Positions 1 to 4,973 of a stretch of DNA of 14,199 bases are shown piece by piece. The stretch lies in contig CAAGIS010000242.1 of the NCBI GenBank assembly GCA_900769985.1, positions 1-14,199 of the forward strand, in the 5' to 3' direction. The notes beneath the pieces are model-generated. The model was not told where the DNA came from and searched no databases. It worked only from the letters and a program-made list of their open reading frames with translations. This stretch comes from Spirochaetia bacterium. GTDB lineage: Bacteria > Spirochaetota > Spirochaetia > Treponematales > Treponemataceae. The position numbers were made by a program, and so were the translations under genes. How positions within the stretch are numbered: the stretch's first letter is position 1; each line of letters opens with the position of its first letter.

Positions 1-197
1 AAAATGTCGCAGCCAAGTTTCTGCTGGATTTTCCGAGCAATTCCACGAGTGTTTCCGCCCCAGCTGTAAAACACAATCAGCGTTTTTTTAGAATCCCGCT
101 TTTTCTGATTGTTTTGACTCTGAGCAGCCAGAGGAAGAGCCGTTCCAGCCAGCATGCACACTGCACAAAATGATGTAATAATTCTTTTGATTTTCAT
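1..197 (-). CDS. Flavodoxin-like exported protein, second copy, N-terminal part only (runs off the window)
   Basis: This is the first 65 codons of a second flavodoxin gene. It includes the signal peptide (basic start MKIKR, hydrophobic core, then LAAQS) and the FMN phosphate-loop motif SWGGNT at residues 45-50. The gene continues beyond base 1, so completeness is unknown. Compared with the intact copy at 10434-11015, the shared coding part differs at only two bases (90 and 174), both silent, so the copies separated recently or are kept alike. The start is ATG at 195-197, with a GGAGG ribosome site at 203-207. Unlike the intact copy, which is last in a four-gene operon, this one lies directly behind a copy of the operon promoter. 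Its start overlaps the stop of a short leader ORF (ATGA). Confidence 0.85.
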   Translation of the reverse strand, partial: MKIKRIITSFCAVCMLAGTALPLAAQSQNNQKKRDSKKTLIVFYSWGGNTRGIARKIQQKLGCDI

Positions 198-210
198 AAA
201 TACCTCCGTA
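1..210. repeat. Direct repeat of the flavodoxin 5' end (partner 10819-11028)
   Basis: Bases 1-210 match 10819-11028 in the same orientation with three differences (at 90, 174 and 202). Homology stops just upstream of the ribosome binding site. The window starts inside this repeat. Confidence 0.95.
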
Positions 211-232
211 AATTTTTCCTTTCTCCTGTCAT
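194..232 (-). CDS. 12-codon leader ORF, vestige of the CMD-family gene start
   Basis: A minus-strand ATG at 230-232 opens a 12-codon frame (MTGERKNLRRYL) whose TGA overlaps the flavodoxin ATG as ATGA. The first six codons equal the start of the CMD-family gene at 13251, so this looks like the remains of that gene after a deletion joined its leader to the flavodoxin ribosome site. Whether it is translated is unknown. If it is, the overlap would couple its translation to that of the flavodoxin. Confidence 0.4.
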   Translation of the reverse strand: MTGERKNLRRYL

Positions 233-308
233 AAAATTCCGACAAGCAATTCTCATTTTCTAAGAAAAATATACTTCCAGTCGTTAATTATGTAAAATAC
301 TTATTTTT
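213..308. repeat. Direct repeat of the LysR-operon promoter region (partner 13232-13327)
   Basis: Bases 213-308 match 13232-13327 in the same orientation with two differences. One of them (base 232 versus 13251) turns an ATG on the left into a GTG on the right. After base 308 the sequences diverge. Confidence 0.95.
268..296 (-). promoter_or_regulatory. Sigma-70-type promoter driving the left flavodoxin copy
   Basis: Read on the minus strand, TTTACA (291-296) and TATATT (268-273) are separated by exactly 17 bp. The same element is conserved at 13287-13315 in front of the LysR operon, so both flavodoxin units should answer to the same signal. Confidence 0.6.
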
Positions 309-317
309 TATTGATAA

Positions 318-346
318 TTATGCAATTTTTGCATATTTGTTATAAT
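318..346 (+). promoter_or_regulatory. Candidate promoter reading rightwards into the invertible segment
   Basis: A perfect TATAAT lies at 341-346, with TTATGC at 318-323 at 17-bp spacing as a weak -35. A 15-bp inverted repeat (ATGCAA-TTT-TTGCAT, 320-334) overlaps the -35 and has the T-N11-A spacing often bound by LysR-type regulators. The element lies just outside the left inverted repeat, so it would always read into whatever the switch presents. This is sequence-based inference only. Confidence 0.35.
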
Positions 347-348
347 AA

Positions 349-1065
349 CACGATTATCAGATAAACAGGAATTTAGAGGAGCTGGCAAAGCAGATTTATG
401 ATTATTGGTTTGTGCAGTTTGATTTTCCGAATGAGGAAGGTAAACCTTATAAATCTTCTGGCGGAAAGATGGTTTATAACGACCTTTTGAAAAGAGAAAT
501 TCCTGAGGGCTGGAAAAATGGAATTTTGTCAGATATTGCAAATATTACAATGGGGCAATCTCCAGAAGGCTCTTCATATAACGAAGATGGATTTGGAACA
601 ATTTTCTATCAAGGCTGTACAGACTTTGGAATCAGATTTCCCACAGTTAGAATGTACACAACAGAACCAACGCGCTTTGCAAAAATCGGAGATATTTTAA
701 TGAGCGTTCGTGCGCCCGTTGGGGCAATGAATATTGCAAATTCAGATTGTTGCATTGGTCGTGGTTTATCAGCGATGAATTCAAAAATAGATTCAATCAC
801 ACATTTGTATTATACTATGGATTATTTTAGACACACATTTGAAAACAAAAATGCTATAGGTACAACATTTGGCTCAATAACAAAAGATGAACTGTATAAT
901 TTGCCTGTAATTATTCCTATGAAAGAAGTTATTTCTGCATTCAACGAAAAAACACTTTCAATTTTCAATCATCAACTTTCAATTTCCAAGGAAATTCAAG
1001 AACTCACTTCTCTACGCGACAGCCTGCTACCTCTCCTAATGAACGGACAGGTTACGCTAAAATAA
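349..1065 (+). CDS. hsdS: Type I restriction specificity subunit, detached second half (TRD2 cassette)
   Basis: This is the C-terminal half of HsdS. It has the central conserved region (INRNLEELAKQIYDYWFVQF, then the family motif GKPYKSSGGKMVYN), a second target-recognition domain beginning at EIPEGW, and the conserved tail SLLPLLMNGQVTLK. HsdS sets which DNA sequence the HsdM and HsdR subunits act on. The frame opens directly after two TAA codons (343-348) and has no proper start; the only early candidate is GTG at 412, with no ribosome site, so this half is probably silent as it stands. Base 375 ends a 17-bp inverted repeat shared with the minus-strand first half. Joining the halves at that repeat gives a continuous 399-codon reading frame. 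It is best read as a stored cassette of an inversion switch rather than a decayed gene. Confidence 0.85.
   Translation, partial: HDYQINRNLEELAKQIYDYWFVQFDFPNEEGKPYKSSGGKMVYNDLLKREIPEGWKNGILSDIANITMGQSPEGSSYNEDGFGTIFYQGCTDFGIRFPTVRMYTTEPTRFAKIGDILMSVRAPVGAMNIANSDCCIGRGLSAMNSKIDSITHLYYTMDYFRHTFENKNAIGTTFGSITKDELYNLPVIIPMKEVISAFNEKTLSIFNHQLSISKEIQELTSLRDSLLPLLMNGQVTLK
359..375 (+). repeat. Left inverted repeat of the hsdS switch
   Basis: AGATAAACAGGAATTTA, exactly inverted at 2038-2054. In both copies it encodes the end of the conserved NR(E/Q)INRNL helix of HsdS in the same reading frame, which is what an in-frame domain-swapping crossover requires. Confidence 0.9.
1021..1061. repeat. Direct repeat of the hsdS 3' tail, copy 1 (partner 2001-2041)
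   Basis: These 41 bases encode SLLPLLMNGQVTLK and match 2001-2041 at 37 positions, in the same orientation and 980 bp apart. The DUF3800 gene lies between the two copies. Confidence 0.85.
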
Positions 1066-1074
1066 AATCGTTTT

Positions 1075-1095
1075 TTATGTTAAAATAGAACATAA
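1075..1095 (+). promoter_or_regulatory. Inverted repeat over the DUF3800 leader
   Basis: TTATGTT (1075-1081) and AACATAA (1089-1095) form a perfect 7-bp dyad with a 7-base centre. It overlaps a TAAAAT -10-like hexamer (1081-1086) and runs into the AAGGAA ribosome site (1094-1099) of DUF3800. It could be an operator or a weak RNA hairpin hiding the ribosome site. I cannot choose between them. Confidence 0.35.
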
Positions 1096-1104
1096 GGAAT
1101 AAGC

Positions 1105-1890
1105 ATGAAAGAAACAGAATATACTAAGGCATATTATTATTTCGATGAGGCGGGCGATCCTCAAATATTGGGAAAAAAAGGCGTAAACCTTGTTGCACAA
1201 GGAAAGGCCAGCAAAGTTTTTATGGTAGGCTATCTTGAAACAAAAAATCCAAAGGCAATCCGTGAAGCGTTTCTGAATTTACAGAAAGAAATCACTTCCG
1301 ATGACTATCTTGCAATGATTCCCTCAGTTATAGATTCCACTGCAAAAATGTTCCATGCTTGCATGGATTGTGCAGAAGTAAGAATGAAAGTTTACAAATT
1401 GCTCAAAAGCCTAGATTTCACTTTTTATTGTATTGTTGCAAGAAAAAAAGAAACAACATTCAGAAATAAATTTGAACTAAAAACCGACCGACTGTATAAA
1501 TATTTAGTGTCAAAACTGTTGGAAAACCGGTTGCATCTATATTCTGAAATTGACTGCTATTTTTCCACAATGGGAAGTGCTGTAAGACAAGATAATATGC
1601 AGGAAGCCATACAGAACGCAATTCAAACATTTAAAAACAAATGGCACAAAGATAATGAAAGCAAAATAAGAATTATCATTCAGAAAAACAGCGAGGAACC
1701 TTTGTTATGGGCAGCGGATTATGTGCTGTGGACAATTCAGAGAGCGTATGAAAAACATGAATTCGGTCATTACAACTTCTTGAAAGATAAAATTCGTCTT
1801 GTGCATGATATTTTTGATACAAAAAACTATCCTAATAATTATTATAATTCCAAAAATCCACTTGAAGCAAAAAAAATAGACCCTATATAA
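1105..1890 (+). CDS. DUF3800 domain protein
   Basis: A 261-residue protein with hallmarks of DUF3800: the acidic N-terminal strand YFDEAGD (Asp14, Glu15, Asp18), a central FHACMDCAEVR segment (73-83), and the C-terminal WAADYVLWTIQRAYE helix (202-216, Asp205). Spaced acidic residues suggest a metal-dependent, nuclease-like fold, but the biochemical activity of the family is not established to my knowledge. Members are often met near restriction and other defence genes. The start is ATG 1105 with AAGGAA five bases upstream. The gene follows the hsdS second half by 39 bp on the same strand and lies inside the inverted-repeat-bounded segment. Its relation to the hsd operon would therefore flip with the switch: downstream and co-directional in one state, opposed to it in the present one. 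There is no signal peptide or membrane segment. Confidence 0.8.
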   Translation: MKETEYTKAYYYFDEAGDPQILGKKGVNLVAQGKASKVFMVGYLETKNPKAIREAFLNLQKEITSDDYLAMIPSVIDSTAKMFHACMDCAEVRMKVYKLLKSLDFTFYCIVARKKETTFRNKFELKTDRLYKYLVSKLLENRLHLYSEIDCYFSTMGSAVRQDNMQEAIQNAIQTFKNKWHKDNESKIRIIIQKNSEEPLLWAADYVLWTIQRAYEKHEFGHYNFLKDKIRLVHDIFDTKNYPNNYYNSKNPLEAKKIDPI

Positions 1891-1995
1891 GGCTAGGTTC
1901 TTTCGAACGCATGGCATGAGGCCCGCTTTCACCTTACGAGGATCTTAATTAAATTATAAGCAATTTTGAGAAAAAGTCAAATGATTGTTTTTCCT

Positions 1996-2037
1996 GCAAC
2001 AGCCTTCTCCCTCTCCTTATGAACGGACAAGTTACGC
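1996..2037 (+). pseudogene. Relic of an hsdS 3' end
   Basis: On the plus strand these bases translate as NSLLPLLMNGQVTL, the tail of HsdS, with nothing hsdS-like upstream of about 1996. The relic abuts the right inverted repeat and supplies the GCG-TAA that prematurely ends the minus-strand hsdS. It indicates that another hsdS second-half cassette once ended here and was lost or replaced. Between the DUF3800 stop (1890) and this relic I see only about 105 bases with no recognisable feature. Confidence 0.75.
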
Positions 2038-2547
2038 TAAATTCCTGTTTATCTCACGATTAATGGAAATCTTTTGGTCTATGTTTGAAAGAACAGTGGC
2101 AATTTTTTGTTGAGATTGTAAATCAGGGGCAGTTATTTCTGCATTACGAATATTATCATTGTAAAGTCTTAAAATTGTACTTCCTTTTGATGTAAACCAA
2201 TGAATATTCTTGTAACAGTAATAAAGATATTGATTTAAAACTTTACTTTCATCATTATTAATCCAAACAATGTTAGAATCCTGAAAATATGAATCTGAAC
2301 CATCATAAATAACAGTTCTTCCTATTGTTCCCGCCGCAGAAATTAAAATGTCGCCTTTTTTAGGATAAGAAAACTTGTTTTTATATTCTTCAAATTTTTC
2401 TTTTGATATATAAACATCAGCTGTGTTTCCGAATGTGCCTATTTTGTAAAATGGAATTCCTGAAACAGTGTTTGTTTCTTCTTTTAGTATTCGTTTGCAC
2501 ATACAAACATTTCCAATCTCACCAAGCTTATATTTCCTCATTTCCAT
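2032..2547 (-). CDS. hsdS: Type I restriction specificity subunit, truncated first half (TRD1)
   Basis: This 171-residue protein consists of one target-recognition domain (about 1-140: KLGEIGNV start, KKGDILISAAGTIGR motif, RLYNDNIRNAEITAP) plus the first conserved helix (LQSQQKIATVLSNIDQKISINREINRNL). It then ends as Ala-stop because the right inverted repeat joins a tail relic instead of the second half. The start at 2547 (MEMRKYKL) was chosen because GGAGAA (2555-2560) sits seven bases upstream; the open frame extends further upstream without support. Half-length HsdS proteins can pair to form a symmetric specificity subunit in some engineered and natural type I systems. This product may therefore still give HsdM a palindromic target instead of being inactive. 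It is the last gene of the hsdR-hsdM operon and follows the toxin-like gene by 64 bp. Confidence 0.85.
   Translation of the reverse strand: MEMRKYKLGEIGNVCMCKRILKEETNTVSGIPFYKIGTFGNTADVYISKEKFEEYKNKFSYPKKGDILISAAGTIGRTVIYDGSDSYFQDSNIVWINNDESKVLNQYLYYCYKNIHWFTSKGSTILRLYNDNIRNAEITAPDLQSQQKIATVLSNIDQKISINREINRNLA
2038..2054 (-). repeat. Right inverted repeat of the hsdS switch
   Basis: Exact inverted copy of 359-375. Its last bases (TAAA on the plus strand) coincide with the ...ACGCTAAA end of the hsdS tail relic. On the plus strand the octamer CACGATTA follows at 2055-2062 and also occurs in the same orientation at 349-356, just outside the left repeat. Confidence 0.9.
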
Positions 2548-2560
2548 TTTTTGTTTCTCC
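2530..2560 (-). repeat. Duplicated translation-start module, hsdS copy (partner 3077-3108)
   Basis: Ribosome site plus the first codons (MEM-R-KY) of hsdS. It matches the start of the upstream gene (MEM-K-KY) over 31-32 bases with one substitution and one A-run length change. Confidence 0.85.
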
Positions 2561-2611
2561 CTTGACAACAAAAGTTTTTCATTATAAATTAAAATATCGA
2601 CGTGAGGTGTC

Positions 2612-3094
2612 TTAGTTGCCCTGTTCGCTGTTTTCAGCCGCGTCACTCAAGCCTTGGAATCTTTCCGAGGCTTTATTTATTTCATCAAGTTCTATCGAAT
2701 ATATTTTGTGTCCGTTTGCAATGCTTTCTTTTACGGTTATTAGCACATCTGCCTTTTTCCCACTTTTCAATATGGCAGCAGATATAAAACGTTTTATTGA
2801 TATAACGTTTGGGTCATTAGGATTCTTTAAATTTCCATGAACTGCGATTAAAACGGCACTTTCATAAAGAGGTTTTATTTTTGCAGCAAGTTCAAAATGT
2901 TCATCCAATGTAAAGCCGTTTGTTTTTGACTTTTCCAGTGCTTTTGCACTAGTCATTTTGTCTAGAGATTTTTTAGAGAGATTTGCTTCAATGCCAGTGC
3001 TTATATTTACAAGTTTTCCAAACACTGGCTTTAGTTTTTTTAAAAGTTCCTGGCGTTTATAATTTGCATAACCATGATATTTCTTCATTTCCAT
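2612..3094 (-). CDS. Small protein with a polyvalent-protein/barnase-like toxin-type domain (LPD3/PBECR/MuF-C-like)
   Basis: A soluble 160-residue protein. The segment from about 20 to 140 recalls the small nuclease-like domains found at the ends of phage MuF and other polyvalent proteins: ISTGIEANLSKKSLDKM, then DPNVISIKRFISAAIL, then ADVLITVKES, then NGHKIYSIELDEI. Those domains are placed in a barnase/EndoU/RelE-like fold. The assignment rests on motif memory without a search and is moderate. The start at 3094 (MEMKKYHGY) follows GGAGAA by eight bases; a longer upstream frame exists but lacks a ribosome site. The gene lies between hsdM and hsdS, where such a gene is not standard. Its start module duplicates that of hsdS, suggesting insertion at the hsdS start. 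No cognate immunity gene is evident unless the small upstream ORF serves. Confidence 0.55.
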   Translation of the reverse strand: MEMKKYHGYANYKRQELLKKLKPVFGKLVNISTGIEANLSKKSLDKMTSAKALEKSKTNGFTLDEHFELAAKIKPLYESAVLIAVHGNLKNPNDPNVISIKRFISAAILKSGKKADVLITVKESIANGHKIYSIELDEINKASERFQGLSDAAENSEQGN

Positions 3095-3254
3095 TTTTTT
3101 GTTTCTCCTCGATTTCCCAATATCCGCTGTAGCCGCTTCCGGCATATTTTATATGGGAAAGTTTTGCAAGCTCATCGTTCACAGGTTTTGAAATGTCCAT
3201 AAAAAAATCTTCTTTTGAAAGCGAGTCTGTGAGCTGTTTTTTCAGTTTCTGCAA
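3057..3254 (-). CDS. Small ORF of unknown function between hsdM and the toxin-like gene
   Basis: The frame is 65 codons from a TTG at 3254, or 47 from ATG at 3200 (MDISKPVNDELAKL). Neither start has a convincing ribosome site. The sequence (SKEDFFMDISKPVNDELAKLSHIKYAG... ) is charged and soluble, and I do not recognise a family. It starts 17 bases after the hsdM stop and overlaps the toxin-like gene's start by 38 bases, so coupled translation or an antitoxin role is conceivable but not shown. Its last 20 codons run through the duplicated start module in another frame, which suggests its 3' end was created by that insertion and that it is the remnant of a longer gene. Confidence 0.35.
   Translation of the reverse strand: MQKLKKQLTDSLSKEDFFMDISKPVNDELAKLSHIKYAGSGYSGYWEIEEKQKNGNEEISWLCKL
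3077..3108 (-). repeat. Duplicated translation-start module, upstream copy (partner 2530-2560)
   Basis: A 32-base match to the hsdS start module in the same orientation, about 550 bp away, covering GGAGAAAC, an A-run and ATGGAAATGA. The toxin-like gene is bracketed by the two copies. Confidence 0.85.
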
Positions 3255-3271
3255 AGGTCAATATTCACACC

Positions 3272-4942
3272 TCACTTTATTATATCCTCATGGAATTCCA
3301 GCGTGTCTAAGTCTTTTAGAATTTGAGAGCCTAAATCCGCACTTTCTTTGAAGAGATTTTTGAGAGTCTCTTTTTTCTCTGCAATCCGCCTGTTAAATTC
3401 TTCCTGAGTAATGTCAACATAATCAATCTTTATGTCGAAATACTGTCCGGCACTAAGAGAATATCCTTTATCTTTTATTGCTTCGTAAGTTACTGCGACA
3501 CTAAAGTCTTCTACAGTTTCTTTTTTACGGAAAGTTTTTACAATCTTTTCAACTTCTTCTGGTCTTAGGCGGCGTTTCTGATTGTTACCTTCCTTGTATT
3601 CTTCTCCAAGCTTTGAAGCATCAATAAGTATTACTTTGTCATCATCCTTCTTTTCTGTGCGGTCAAAAAAGAGAACACTTACATTTGTTCCTGTTGTTGC
3701 AAAAACATTGCTTGGCATGCTTACTACACCAAAAATAATGTGGTCATTTACAATGCGCTCAAGAATCTTTTTTTCAACGCCAGACTTTGCTGTAATAAAT
3801 CCCGTTGGAACAACAATTGCCCCACGACCTGTACTTTTAAGGGAGTTAATTACATGCTGGATAAAACAAGTGTAAATTGCCATCTTTGGCTTATTTGGAT
3901 CTACTGTCTTTACTTTATTTGGAACTCCTGCCCAAAAACGAACTCCATCACTGGCAAGTTTTTCCTGATACTCCGGGAAGTCTAATTTGAATGGTGGGTT
4001 TGAAACTACAAAATCAAACTTTTTGAGTGTACCATCACTTTCTTTATGGAAAGGTTCTAAAAGTGTATTTCCCTGAACAATATTCGGAAGACTTCCTACA
4101 AGATTATTAAGGATAAGATTAAGCCGAAGCATTTCGCTTGATTTATCTGAAATATCCTGACTATAAATAGAACAGCGGTCTTCTCCAATCTGGTGAGCAA
4201 GAGCCATGAGTAAAGTTCCTGTTCCTGCAGACGGGTCATAACATGTGGCACCTTTGTATTCTTTATTATCCTCAAGAAGAAGCATTGCCATTACTGTTGC
4301 AATTTCGCGCGGTGTGTAATACTCAGCATATTTTCCGCCACCTGCATTATTATAGTCTTTAATCAAATATTGGAAGATTCCACTGAAGAAGTCGTACTTT
4401 TCATTGAAAACTGATTCAAAGTTAAAGCTTGCAACTGCGCTCATAAGAGAACGTGCAAAATTATCCCGCTTTGTTGTATCTTTTACTTCAGTTGTGATTG
4501 CAGAAAAAATCTGAACTTTGGTTTTTCCAGATGTTGTTACCGAGAAAGTTTCAGAGTTAAGGCTTGAGATTTCTATAAGTGTGGAATCAAGTAAAGTTGA
4601 AAAATCTCCGTTTCCACTGGCATTATAAAGATGAGCCAATGTTTGATGAGGCTTTAAACGTGGAACATTACCGGGAAGATAGGTAAATAAATCTTCTACT
4701 TCATCTTCGCTAAAGGTGTCATATTCAGCATCCCATTTTGGAGCTTTTAAAAGTCTTGCTTTATATGGGCTGTCTATTTGTTTTGCTTCGTAGCCAAATT
4801 TATCGTTAAAGAATTTATACAGAAAGATTTCTGTAATAATGCGGTATTCACTTCCGCCATTTGCAAGGCCGTATTCTCCGGTTGTTGTTTTTAATGAATC
4901 AATAAGGGCAATTGTTTTTGCGTTAAGGTCTGCGTTTGCCAT
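3272..4942 (-). CDS. hsdM: Type I restriction-modification DNA methyltransferase subunit
   Basis: HsdM transfers a methyl group from S-adenosylmethionine to N6 of adenine within the sequence chosen by HsdS. It is also needed for restriction. The 556-residue product has an N-terminal HsdM helical domain, the conserved EYYTPRE segment (about 207-213), the SAM-binding loop DPSAGTGTLL (about 236-245) and the catalytic NPPF (about 315-318), then the usual C-terminal helical region that contacts HsdS. The length is normal and the frame intact. I chose ATG 4942 (MANADL) because GGGAG lies immediately upstream; the in-frame ATG at 4954 sits upstream of that ribosome site. The gene begins 31 bases after hsdR, consistent with one transcript. 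Confidence 0.95.
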   Translation of the reverse strand: MANADLNAKTIALIDSLKTTTGEYGLANGGSEYRIITEIFLYKFFNDKFGYEAKQIDSPYKARLLKAPKWDAEYDTFSEDEVEDLFTYLPGNVPRLKPHQTLAHLYNASGNGDFSTLLDSTLIEISSLNSETFSVTTSGKTKVQIFSAITTEVKDTTKRDNFARSLMSAVASFNFESVFNEKYDFFSGIFQYLIKDYNNAGGGKYAEYYTPREIATVMAMLLLEDNKEYKGATCYDPSAGTGTLLMALAHQIGEDRCSIYSQDISDKSSEMLRLNLILNNLVGSLPNIVQGNTLLEPFHKESDGTLKKFDFVVSNPPFKLDFPEYQEKLASDGVRFWAGVPNKVKTVDPNKPKMAIYTCFIQHVINSLKSTGRGAIVVPTGFITAKSGVEKKILERIVNDHIIFGVVSMPSNVFATTGTNVSVLFFDRTEKKDDDKVILIDASKLGEEYKEGNNQKRRLRPEEVEKIVKTFRKKETVEDFSVAVTYEAIKDKGYSLSAGQYFDIKIDYVDITQEEFNRRIAEKKETLKNLFKESADLGSQILKDLDTLEFHEDIIK

Positions 4943-4973
4943 GTTTTCTCCCATTTATAAATATAATACAAAA

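Larger units (their letters stand above)
359..2054. other. Invertible DNA segment carrying the hsdS second half and DUF3800
   Basis: A 1.7-kb segment is bounded by perfect 17-bp inverted repeats. In the present orientation the minus-strand hsdS reads through the right repeat into GCG-TAA and stops at 171 codons. In the opposite orientation it would continue GAG-GAG-CTG-GCA-AAG into the second half, giving a 399-residue HsdS, with DUF3800 becoming the next gene of the hsd operon. No recombinase gene lies in the window, so an enzyme acting in trans, or one beyond the left edge, would be needed. Inversion itself is inferred, not seen. Confidence 0.75.

Noticed and set aside
412..1065. A complete independent HsdS gene starting at GTG 412
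   Set aside because: The frame is hsdS-like upstream of 412, back to the inverted repeat, no ribosome site precedes the GTG, and the family's first recognition domain is absent. It is a half, not a small whole.
1891..1995. tRNA-like or terminator element after DUF3800 (GGTTCTTTCGAAC)
   Set aside because: Only a 4-bp stem could be drawn and no cloverleaf, CCA end or U-run follows.
3582..3985. Plus-strand open frames opposite hsdM
   Set aside because: Antisense shadows of the intact methyltransferase gene with no recognisable domain.
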